A stretch of 64,000 nt of DNA from Floricoccus penangensis (GTDB taxonomy: Bacteria > Bacillota > Bacilli > Lactobacillales > Streptococcaceae), in NCBI RefSeq assembly GCF_001832885.1, contig NZ_MKIQ01000031.1:62001-126000 (forward strand), read 5' to 3'. The position numbers were made by a program, and so were the translations under genes. Below the pieces are notes generated by a model. It made no database searches. It had not been told where the DNA came from and worked only from the letters and a program-made list of their open reading frames with translations. Positions 57,016 through 64,000 of this stretch are shown in pieces; the first letter of the stretch is position 1; every line of letters begins with the position of its first letter.

Positions 57016-58134
57016 ATGGTATATTTAGATAACGCCGCCACTACTCCAATGTCGCCAAGTGTCATTGACGCTATGCTTGAAGTAATGACCAATCATTACG
57101 GTAATCCCTCAAGTATCCACAATTATGGACGTGATGCATCAAAAATCATTCGTCAATCACGCCAAACAATTGCTGATATACTGGAAGTTTCCGCTCATGA
57201 TATAATTTTCACATCGGGTGGAACCGAAGCCAACAATACTGCCCTTATCGGGTATGCACTCGCAAATCAAGATAAAGGCCGCCACATAATAACAACATCA
57301 ATTGAACATCACTCAGTTTTACATGCTACTGAATATTTAAAAAACCGTTTTGATTTTGAAATAACCTACATAAATCCTGATGAAAATGGAATAATTACAA
57401 CAAATACTATTAAAAATGCATTGAGAGATGACACAATAATTGTAAGTACAATGTTTGCCAATAATGAAACTGGGAGCCTCTTACCGATAAAAGAAATTGG
57501 TGAAGCCCTTAAAGATCATCAAGCAGTATATCATGTAGATGCAGTTCAAGTAACTGGTAAAATTCCTGTTCATCCAAAAGAATTAGGCATCGATTTCCTT
57601 TCAGCTTCAGCTCATAAATTTCATGGGCCAAAAGGTATTGGGTTCTTATATTCAGATTCAAATAAATTTGATAACCTTCTTCATGGTGGTGAACAAGAAG
57701 ATGGACATCGCCCAAGTACTGAAAATATAGCTGGAATAGTTGGGATGTCTCAAGCTTTGAAGGAAAGCTCAAAAGAATATGACAAAAACTTTTCATATAT
57801 AGAAAATCTTAAAGAAGATTTTTTAAAAACAATCTCAAATTTAAATTTTTATAGAAATGAATTTGGTCCAACTATGCCTCACGTATTAAATCTCGGATTT
57901 CCTAACCAGAATCAGGATATGTTACTGATGAAACTTGACCTTGCAGGAATTGCTATTTCTACAGGAAGTGCTTGTACCGCTGGTGCTATTGAACCCAGCC
58001 ACGTACTAAGTGCAATATATGGCGAAAATAGCCCTAAACTTAAAGAGAATGTTCGAATTAGTTTTTCAGAATATAATACAAAAGATGATGTTAATAAGCT
58101 TGCAAATAAATTAATAGAAATTTTAGGAGAATAA
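57016..58134 (+). CDS. Cysteine desulfurase (class V aminotransferase)
   Basis: This 372-aa PLP enzyme shows NAATTPMSP at the N-terminus, the PLP-lysine in SASAHKFHGPKG near residue 202, and an active-site Cys in STGSACTAG near residue 324. Those features mark a NifS/IscS-like desulfurase that donates sulfur from cysteine, for example to tRNA thiolation or Fe-S assembly. I start at ATG 57016-57018, behind AAAGGAG. The DUF1831 gene follows one base after its stop, a pairing usual in streptococci. Confidence 0.9.
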   Translation: MVYLDNAATTPMSPSVIDAMLEVMTNHYGNPSSIHNYGRDASKIIRQSRQTIADILEVSAHDIIFTSGGTEANNTALIGYALANQDKGRHIITTSIEHHSVLHATEYLKNRFDFEITYINPDENGIITTNTIKNALRDDTIIVSTMFANNETGSLLPIKEIGEALKDHQAVYHVDAVQVTGKIPVHPKELGIDFLSASAHKFHGPKGIGFLYSDSNKFDNLLHGGEQEDGHRPSTENIAGIVGMSQALKESSKEYDKNFSYIENLKEDFLKTISNLNFYRNEFGPTMPHVLNLGFPNQNQDMLLMKLDLAGIAISTGSACTAGAIEPSHVLSAIYGENSPKLKENVRISFSEYNTKDDVNKLANKLIEILGE

Positions 58135-58135
58135 A

Positions 58136-58483
58136 ATGGCTTTTGAAAAAGAAATCCACTTAGAAGATAGTAAATATAAATACACTTTATCGCCTGGTAT
58201 CAAAAAATATACTTTAAAAGACACAACTTTTAAAGAAACGAAAACAGGAAACTATGAATTAACACGTAATCTTGAATTCATTCCAAATTCAAATGATGGT
58301 TTCCTTTTAAAAATAACTGTAAATAAAACATTAGACGGCTTTAAGATGATTGTCACTGATAAATCAGGTCTTAGAAGAGTTAACATTTTCGATTCAGAGG
58401 AAAATACACCTCTTGCAGAAAAATTTTATTTCCAACTTGATTCATTAATCGATAGAAATGTATTTACTAAAGAAGAAATATAG
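58136..58483 (+). CDS. DUF1831 family protein
   Basis: The 115-aa protein contains SPGIKKYTLKDTTFKETKTGNYEL and LEFIPNSNDGFLLKITVNKTL, characteristic of DUF1831. It is soluble with no obvious catalytic motif. The gene begins one base after the desulfurase stop, so it is translationally coupled, suggesting an accessory role in sulfur transfer. No function is established. A terminator follows. Confidence 0.85.
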   Translation: MAFEKEIHLEDSKYKYTLSPGIKKYTLKDTTFKETKTGNYELTRNLEFIPNSNDGFLLKITVNKTLDGFKMIVTDKSGLRRVNIFDSEENTPLAEKFYFQLDSLIDRNVFTKEEI

Positions 58484-58487
58484 TAAT

Positions 58488-58520
58488 AAAGCACTTCAGA
58501 TAAATCTGAGTGCTTTTTTT
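58488..58520 (+). terminator. Terminator after the prs-desulfurase-DUF1831 genes
   Basis: Arms GCACTTCAGA/TCTGAGTGC (one bulged base) extend into A/T flanks and are followed by a run of eight T on the plus strand. Confidence 0.8.
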
Positions 58521-58526
58521 GCAACA

Positions 58527-58556
58527 CAAAAAGGCTCGAATTAACGAGCCTTTTTT
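58527..58556. terminator. Terminator between DUF1831 and tuf
   Basis: Perfect 10-bp arms AAAAGGCTCG/CGAGCCTTTT (58529-58538 and 58545-58554) with a 6-nt loop have flanking T runs on both strands. It serves tuf on the minus strand and backs up the plus-strand terminator. Confidence 0.85.
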
Positions 58557-58615
58557 CAGAAGGTATACATCTGTTGTCCGACCAACAGATACTATATCTT
58601 ATTCAAAACTTAAAA

Positions 58616-59803
58616 TTAAGCTTCGATTTCTGAAACGATACCAGAACCAACAGTACGTCCACCTTCACGGATAGAGAATGTAGTTCCTTGTTCGATAGCG
58701 ATTGGGTGGATAAGTTCAACTTCGATAGTTACGTTATCCCCTGGCATTACCATTTCAGTTCCTTCAGGAAGTTTGATGCTACCAGTTACGTCAGTTGTAC
58801 GGAAGTAGAACTGTGGACGGTAGTTATCGAAGAATGGAGTATGACGTCCACCTTCTTCTTTAGAAAGAACGTAGATTTCACCTTTAAACTTAGTATGAGG
58901 AGTGATTGAACCTGGTTTAGCAATAACTTGACCACGTTCGATATCGTCACGTTGTACACCACGTAGAAGTACACCAACGTTATCTCCAGCAAGACCTTCG
59001 TCAAGTTGTTTACGGAACATTTCAACACCAGTTACAACAGCTTTAGTGCTTTCTGGTTTAAGTCCGATGATTTCGATTTCATCATTAACACGGATAGTAC
59101 CACGTTCGATACGTCCTGATGCTACAGTACCACGTCCAGTGATAGAGAATACATCTTCGACTGGTAATAGTAAAGGTTTGTCAGTATCACGTTCTGGAGT
59201 TGGGATATATTCGTCAACGATGTCCATAAGTTCTGAAACTTTTTCAACCCATTTGTCTTCGCCGTTAAGTGCTCCAAGAGCAGATCCAGCTACGATTGGA
59301 GTATCATCTCCTGGGAAATCGTATTCAGATAATAGATCACGAACTTCCATTTCAACCAATTCTAGTAATTCTTCATCGTCAACTAAGTCAACTTTGTTAA
59401 GGAATACTACTAGGTATTTAACACCTACTTGGCGTGAAAGAAGGATATGTTCACGAGTTTGTGGCATAGGTCCATCAGTTGCAGCTACTACAAGAATAGC
59501 TCCGTCCATTTGGGCAGCCCCAGTGATCATGTTTTTAACGTAGTCCGCGTGTCCTGGTGCGTCGATATGCGCATAGTGACGTTTATCAGTTTCATACTCG
59601 ATGTGAGCAGTGTTGATAGTAATTCCGCGTTCGCGTTCTTCTGGTGCAGCATCGATTGAAGCAAAGTCAGTTGCTTCGATACCTTGTTTGTCAGCTAATA
59701 CTTTAGAGATTGCCGCAGAAAGAGTAGTTTTACCGTGGTCAACGTGTCCGATTGTACCAATGTTAACGTGCGGTTTGCTGCGGTCATATTTTTCTTTTGC
59801 CAT
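58616..59803 (-). CDS. tuf: Elongation factor Tu
   Basis: EF-Tu delivers aminoacyl-tRNA to the ribosome. The 395-aa product has [19 protein letters not shown] (G1), RGITINTAH (G2), DAPGHADY (G3), and [10 protein letters not shown] (G4), plus the C-terminal [20 protein letters not shown] domain. I start at ATG 59801-59803 ([12 protein letters not shown]), 12 bases after GGAGG. The gene is monocistronic with its own promoter and terminator. Confidence 0.98.
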   Translation of the reverse strand: MAKEKYDRSKPHVNIGTIGHVDHGKTTLSAAISKVLADKQGIEATDFASIDAAPEERERGITINTAHIEYETDKRHYAHIDAPGHADYVKNMITGAAQMDGAILVVAATDGPMPQTREHILLSRQVGVKYLVVFLNKVDLVDDEELLELVEMEVRDLLSEYDFPGDDTPIVAGSALGALNGEDKWVEKVSELMDIVDEYIPTPERDTDKPLLLPVEDVFSITGRGTVASGRIERGTIRVNDEIEIIGLKPESTKAVVTGVEMFRKQLDEGLAGDNVGVLLRGVQRDDIERGQVIAKPGSITPHTKFKGEIYVLSKEEGGRHTPFFDNYRPQFYFRTTDVTGSIKLPEGTEMVMPGDNVTIEVELIHPIAIEQGTTFSIREGGRTVGSGIVSEIEA

Positions 59804-59880
59804 TTTTAAAAAAAGCCTCCTATGGTTTTTATAAAATATAATCAGATAGTTTGGGCATAACAACCTATCATTACTATACT

Positions 59881-59908
59881 ATTATACTTAATTTTCGTGA
59901 GATTGCAA
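59881..59908 (-). promoter_or_regulatory. tuf promoter
   Basis: Minus-strand TTGCAA (59903-59908), a 16-bp spacer and TATAAT (59881-59886) lie about 80 bp upstream of the tuf start. The rest of the 59804-60010 gap shows no gene. Confidence 0.7.
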
Positions 59909-60010
59909 GCGTTTTGTAAGGGATTGTCTGCGTTTGCTTTTCTTTTACAAAAGGTTTTTATTTTCTAACTATTCAGTCTTTTTATGTAGTAAAACTTGAT
60001 TGTAGTATAG

Positions 60011-60039
60011 AAAAAGTTAATCAGTTTTTACTGATTAAC
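60011..60039 (-). terminator. Terminator after the YhgE/Pip-family gene
   Basis: Perfect arms GTTAATCAG/CTGATTAAC (60016-60024 and 60031-60039) with a 6-nt loop are followed by five T on the minus strand. Confidence 0.85.
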
Positions 60040-60049
60040 TTCTCTGTTT

Positions 60050-63000
60050 TTACCATAATGTATAGCTGCTTTGGTTACCATAGTTTTCATCCATCAACTT
60101 TTGATTATTATTAAGTTGCGAATATCCTGCCATACCTTTTTTGAACAAATGTTTCATTGACAAGTATAATAAACCAATTAATACTACTGCTGTTGCAAGT
60201 AATATAAAGAATGAACTTACAAACATGTGATTACCTAAACCACCTGAAATTGCTTGACGCAAACCATAGATTGAATATGTCATCGGTACGTACGGATGGA
60301 TGACATTATAGAATTTACTAATGATTTCCATTGGGAATACACCACCGGCTGAGCCTAGTTGAAGAACTAGAAGAATCATAGCTATGAAACGTCCTGGGTT
60401 ATCAAGAGTCATTGCTAGGAACATTACTAAGAACATGTAAGCCCATGACGTGATAAGTAACATTGCAAAGTATTCAAATTGGTTATCAACTTCAAGACCA
60501 ATCATCTGCATTACGATACCAATGATTAATGCCATAGCTGTTGCAACCATACCACCTACTGCCACCTTACTTGAAAACCAGTTTGCAGCTGTCGCTTTCT
60601 TACGATTAGCAACCTTACGAATTGGATATGCAAAGTTAAATACTAGAGCACCCACGTAAAGTGAAACACTCATGAAGTATGGTGCCAAAGCATGTCCATA
60701 GTTTGGAACCTCACTGTATTTACTTTGAGTTGTTTTATCTGGTGAAGCAATCATATTTGCATTCTTGTCTGTAAGATTTACTTTTTTGATTGCTTGAGAA
60801 CCAGTTTGAAGTTTACTTGATAATTGACCAGTTCCAGTTACTAGCTGACTAGTTCCACCAAGTAATTGGCTTACACCATTTGTCAATGCTGGAACATTTC
60901 CATTAAGTTCAGTAAGCCCATTTGCAAGTTTACTTGAACCGCTATTTAGATCTCCTGATTTGCTTTCAAGAGTTGAAGTACCATTAACAAGTTTATTACT
61001 TCCATCAACTAATTGTTGTGCTCCATTGGTAAGAGCAGGAATATTTCCACTTAATTGATTTAAGCCGCTTGATAATTTGTTTGAACCATCATTTAAATCT
61101 GAGGATTTTTCGTTTAGTTCACTTGTACCTTTAACTAGCTTATTACTGCCATCAACTAATTTTTGTGCTCCGTTTGTAAGAGAAGGAATATTTCCATTTA
61201 ATTGATTTAAACCATTTGATAATTTATTTGAACCATCACTCAATTCTGAGGATTTTTTGTTTAATTGTTGCGTACCTGCTTGAAGTTGATTTACAGCTGA
61301 TACAACTTGTTCTGAACCATTATTTAAATCTGAGGATTTTTCATTCACTTTATTTGCACCTGCTTGAAGTTGATTTACAGCTGATGAAACTTGTTCTGAA
61401 CCATTATTTAAATCTGAGGATTTTTCATTTACTTTATTTGCGCCTGTTTGAAGTTCGTTTATAGCTGACACAACTTGTTTTGATCCATCATTTAATTCTG
61501 AGGATTTTTGCACTAGCTTATCAGCCCCCGCTCCTAGCTTTTCAATACCTTCTGCCATTTGAGAAAAATTATCATTTAATTTGCTCATTCCATCTGACAG
61601 TTGAACAGCACCAGGTGCTGCTTGAGTTTTAACTTTTACTAGTCCATCAACGGCACTTGTTAAAGCTGGTGTTGCAGTCTTAGATGCAATTGCTAATGCA
61701 TTAGTTTTTTCTTTAAGTTCTGGGAGGGAAGATATTACATTTTTCATCCCTGAAAGGTCAATATTACTTATTGAAGAAATTTCACTCATTTTAGAAGCAA
61801 TATTTCCAAGACTAGATTTTGCTTGATTTAATTCTGAATTTATTAAAGAATTAACTTGACTATTTGATGCATTGCTTGCTAATGCATTCCCAACTTGGGA
61901 AGTTTGTTCTGGTGTAAGTTCAATCCCGCTATTTTTCAATGCGTTAATAACTGCTGAAGTATTTGACTGAACATCTGATTCATTAGCCTTTGAAATACCA
62001 TTTTGAATATTTTGAAGACTAGAACCAACCGTTTGTAGTTCTGATGCAACTGATTCTAAGCTTGACTTAAGATTTGCTATATTATCTAATGCTGAAGTAT
62101 CAGTTCCTTCAAAAGATGACAATATCGAATTTACAGTGTCCAAATATGTATCAACATTCTGTAAATACGAATCTAATTGGCTTTGATTATCAACAACACT
62201 CTGCGGGATATCATTTAAGCTTTCTGCAAGTTTTTTTGAACCATCTTTAAGAGAAGATATACCTTTTTCAAATTCTGGTAATTTAGTATTTAATTGATTT
62301 AGACCAGTTGAAACTTGATCTACTCCTGCTGTGTATTGATTAAGTCCAGTGTATAAACTTGATACACCAGGACTTAATTGATTTAAACCAGTTGAAATTT
62401 GACCTACTCCTGCTGTGTATTGACTAAGTCCAGTATGTAAAATTGATATACCAGGACTTAATTGATTTAAACCATTTGAAACTTGACCGACTCCTCCAGT
62501 ATATTGGTTAATTCCAGTATATAAACTTAATACACCAGGGCTTAATTGACTTAGACCTCCACTCACTTGACCAACACCTGCTGTATATTGTTCAACACCT
62601 GCATTTAATCTTGTAGCACCCGAATTTAAATCATTTACACCTGATGCCAAAGCTGGAACTTTACCACTTAATTGATTAATACCGTCATTAAGCTGATTTT
62701 GACCAGTCGCAACTTGTCCTACTCCTGCTGTATATTGTTGAATGCCTGAGTTTAGTTGACCTGCACCTGAGTCCAATTGACTTACACCTGATGCTAAAGC
62801 TGGAACTTTACCACTTAATTGATTAATTCCTTCATTAAGTTGATTTTGACCACTTGCTACTTGACTAACTCCTGCTGTATATTGTTGAATACCTGAGTTT
62901 AGTTGACCTGCACCTGAATCTAATTGATTAACACCTGATGCGAGTGTTGGTACTTTTTCATTTAATTGATTAACTCCATCGTTTACCTTATTTGTACCAT

Positions 63001-63565
63001 CGTTAATCTTTTTAGCACCATCTGCTGCTTGACTCATACCATTTCCAACACCTTTAAGTGTTGAGAAAATTGCTTTGACATATGAATCACTGACACTTTC
63101 ACCAACCTGCGCCTTCAATTGTGTCATTGCAGTATCACTTACTACTTCACCAAGGAAGTTAACCCCTGGGTTTGTTTCATATTTTAAATCTAGTTTTTGT
63201 GGATCTGGATCTAATACTGTTGCTGCATTCTCAGAAAAATTTTCTGGAATTGTAACTATCATGTAGTATTTACGATCTTTTAATCCATCTTTTGCATCTT
63301 TTGCTGAAACGAAATTCCAGTCAAGAGATTTATTACTCTTAAGGTTATTTACAACCTGATCACCCACATCAAGTTTCTTTCCTTGGAAATCAACTGATTT
63401 ATCCTCATTCACTACCGCAACTGGTAGATTATCCATGTGACCGTATGGATCCCATATAGATTTCAGGAATACACCTGCGTACATGATTGGTAAGAGTGAT
63501 ATAACCACAACTGTTGCAAGAAGCAATTTGTTGGAGCGAATTTTCTTAAATTCTTCTTTAATCAC
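60050..63565 (-). CDS. YhgE/Pip-family membrane protein with coiled-coil repeats (1171 aa)
   Basis: The protein has the family layout. One N-terminal helix (about residues 14-36) is followed by the conserved extracellular motif PVAVVNEDKSVDFQGKKL. A central extracellular region of about 900 residues is rich in Asn, Gln, Ser and Gly. Six or so C-terminal helices begin near 960 and resemble an ABC-2-type permease. Lactococcal Pip is the phage c2 receptor, and YhgE-like proteins are linked to type VII secretion in other Firmicutes; no such genes are in view. It starts with GTG (63563-63565), overlapping the Rrf2 stop, after an AGGAGGAG ribosome binding site. The central region is longer than usual because of two repeat blocks. 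Confidence 0.9.
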   Translation of the reverse strand: MIKEEFKKIRSNKLLLATVVVISLLPIMYAGVFLKSIWDPYGHMDNLPVAVVNEDKSVDFQGKKLDVGDQVVNNLKSNKSLDWNFVSAKDAKDGLKDRKYYMIVTIPENFSENAATVLDPDPQKLDLKYETNPGVNFLGEVVSDTAMTQLKAQVGESVSDSYVKAIFSTLKGVGNGMSQAADGAKKINDGTNKVNDGVNQLNEKVPTLASGVNQLDSGAGQLNSGIQQYTAGVSQVASGQNQLNEGINQLSGKVPALASGVSQLDSGAGQLNSGIQQYTAGVGQVATGQNQLNDGINQLSGKVPALASGVNDLNSGATRLNAGVEQYTAGVGQVSGGLSQLSPGVLSLYTGINQYTGGVGQVSNGLNQLSPGISILHTGLSQYTAGVGQISTGLNQLSPGVSSLYTGLNQYTAGVDQVSTGLNQLNTKLPEFEKGISSLKDGSKKLAESLNDIPQSVVDNQSQLDSYLQNVDTYLDTVNSILSSFEGTDTSALDNIANLKSSLESVASELQTVGSSLQNIQNGISKANESDVQSNTSAVINALKNSGIELTPEQTSQVGNALASNASNSQVNSLINSELNQAKSSLGNIASKMSEISSISNIDLSGMKNVISSLPELKEKTNALAIASKTATPALTSAVDGLVKVKTQAAPGAVQLSDGMSKLNDNFSQMAEGIEKLGAGADKLVQKSSELNDGSKQVVSAINELQTGANKVNEKSSDLNNGSEQVSSAVNQLQAGANKVNEKSSDLNNGSEQVVSAVNQLQAGTQQLNKKSSELSDGSNKLSNGLNQLNGNIPSLTNGAQKLVDGSNKLVKGTSELNEKSSDLNDGSNKLSSGLNQLSGNIPALTNGAQQLVDGSNKLVNGTSTLESKSGDLNSGSSKLANGLTELNGNVPALTNGVSQLLGGTSQLVTGTGQLSSKLQTGSQAIKKVNLTDKNANMIASPDKTTQSKYSEVPNYGHALAPYFMSVSLYVGALVFNFAYPIRKVANRKKATAANWFSSKVAVGGMVATAMALIIGIVMQMIGLEVDNQFEYFAMLLITSWAYMFLVMFLAMTLDNPGRFIAMILLVLQLGSAGGVFPMEIISKFYNVIHPYVPMTYSIYGLRQAISGGLGNHMFVSSFFILLATAVVLIGLLYLSMKHLFKKGMAGYSQLNNNQKLMDENYGNQSSYTLW
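60812..61504 (-). repeat. YhgE/Pip repeat block 2 (28, 28, 28, 49, 49, 49 codons)
   Basis: Residues 688-918 consist of three 28-residue units (SSELNDGSKQVVSAINELQ type) and three 49-residue units (SSELSDGSNKLSNGLNQLN type). All lengths are multiples of seven, so the coiled-coil register is preserved across every unit. Confidence 0.85.
62303..62974 (-). repeat. YhgE/Pip repeat block 1 (49, 49, 42, 28, 28, 28 codons)
   Basis: Residues 198-421 contain two 49-residue units (VNQLNEKVPTLASGVNQLDS type), one of 42 and three of 28 (LSQLSPGVLSLYTGINQYTG type). Every length is a multiple of seven. The order of long and short units is the reverse of block 2. Confidence 0.85.
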
Positions 63566-64000
63566 GACTTATCTCCTCCTTTTAATAATCTTTTTACTAA
63601 CAATTCATTTTTCGGAGCATATTCGTTCCAGTTAGTAGTTTTAAATGTTTGTCCGTCTAAAGATTCATTCACTAAATCTTGGATGGTTACGCCCGCAAGA
63701 CTTGCACGCCACTTTTCATCTGCTTCTTTAAAAGCACGATGTAGTCCAACTTCTGCCTTGCTAATCTTGTCATCATCCGTTACATTTCCCAAAACTTTAC
63801 CTATAAGACTGGTATTTGGAAAAGTATCAACTGGACCTTCAATCGCTTCGACAACATCAAGATATGAAATTTCTTCAGCTGGTCTAGCCAACATAAATCC
63901 ACCTCTTTGCCCAGAAACAGAAAGAACAAGATTTGATACAACAAGCTTCCTTACAATTTTTTGAATGTAAGTTGCTGAAGCACCCAAATGCTTATGAATA
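63562..64000 (-). CDS. Rrf2-family transcriptional regulator (5' end cut by window edge)
   Basis: The visible frame reads IHKHLGASATYIQKIVRKLV (recognition-helix end of the winged helix), then SVSGQRGGFMLARPAEEISYLDVVEAIEG, the Rrf2 wing and dimer helix. It stays open to the right edge, so the start lies outside the window. There is no Cys in the visible part, so it is not an obvious Fe-S Rrf2 protein of the IscR/NsrR type. Its stop overlaps the GTG start of the YhgE/Pip gene, suggesting it controls that gene. Confidence 0.88.
   Translation of the reverse strand, partial: IHKHLGASATYIQKIVRKLVVSNLVLSVSGQRGGFMLARPAEEISYLDVVEAIEGPVDTFPNTSLIGKVLGNVTDDDKISKAEVGLHRAFKEADEKWRASLAGVTIQDLVNESLDGQTFKTTNWNEYAPKNELLVKRLLKGGDKS

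Noticed and set aside
59804-59863. Longer EF-Tu start including 20 extra codons
   Set aside because: The extension is not EF-Tu-like and overlaps the ribosome binding site; [12 protein letters not shown] is the conserved N-terminus.
60050-63565. YhgE/Pip ('phage infection protein') as a sign of prophage
   Set aside because: Pip is a chromosomal membrane protein used as a phage receptor; no integrase, capsid, lysis or other phage genes are near.

Overview
The window is AT-rich chromosomal DNA from a low-GC Firmicute, most likely a member of Streptococcaceae. The evidence is gene content and order: a trpEGDCFBA operon, pbp2B-recR-ddl-murF, codY near aspS-gatCAB, and prs followed by a cysteine desulfurase gene and a DUF1831 gene. 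Strong AGGAGG-type ribosome binding sites, T-box leaders and an LPXTG surface protein also fit. Lactococcus or a close relative such as Floricoccus is my inference; the species cannot be fixed by reading alone. I see no rRNA, tRNA, insertion sequence, prophage module or CRISPR array.

Layout. (1) 1-6.8 kb: the tryptophan operon on the minus strand, with trpA cut by the left edge, under a T-box leader with a readable UGG specifier. (2) 6.9-13.7 kb: an unlisted 52-codon charged small ORF, then a four-gene MacA/MacB-type efflux operon behind a perfect LytTR-type tandem operator, then a truncated permease remnant, then a GntR(YtrA-like)-ATPase-permease-permease operon with a clear promoter and palindromic operator. 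Together this looks like a cell-envelope or peptide-antibiotic response region. (3) 13.7-19.8 kb: metabolic singletons (cysteine hydrolase, GNAT, DUF2798, SDR, Nudix), the DEAD-box helicase cshA with a long leader, and a TraX-family membrane protein. (4) 19.8-33 kb: one 4376-aa cell-wall-anchored adhesin gene with a collagen-binding-like head, 7 SpaA-type and 26 Cna_B-type repeats and LPKTG. (5) 33.4-41.5 kb: prfC, murF, ddl, recR, pbp2B, a DUF1450 gene and gpmA. (6) 41.5-46.4 kb: a LysR regulator and a siderophore-type iron ABC operon led by an XRE regulator.

(7) 46.4-52.8 kb: gatB, gatA, gatC and aspS (with its own T-box), then codY with a near-perfect CodY box at its own promoter. (8) 52.8-58.5 kb: two tandem Nudix paralogues, an alaA-like aminotransferase, prs, a cysteine desulfurase gene and a DUF1831 gene. 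(9) 58.6-64 kb: tuf, then a YhgE/Pip-family membrane protein with heptad-quantised repeats, translationally coupled to an Rrf2-family regulator cut by the right edge.

How it fits together: the housekeeping blocks cover amino-acid supply (T-box-sensed Trp and aspartyl/asparaginyl-tRNA supply, CodY), wall synthesis (MurF, Ddl, PBP2b), translation and nucleotide precursors. They are interleaved with envelope-facing accessory functions: two ABC systems, the giant adhesin, iron uptake and YhgE/Pip.
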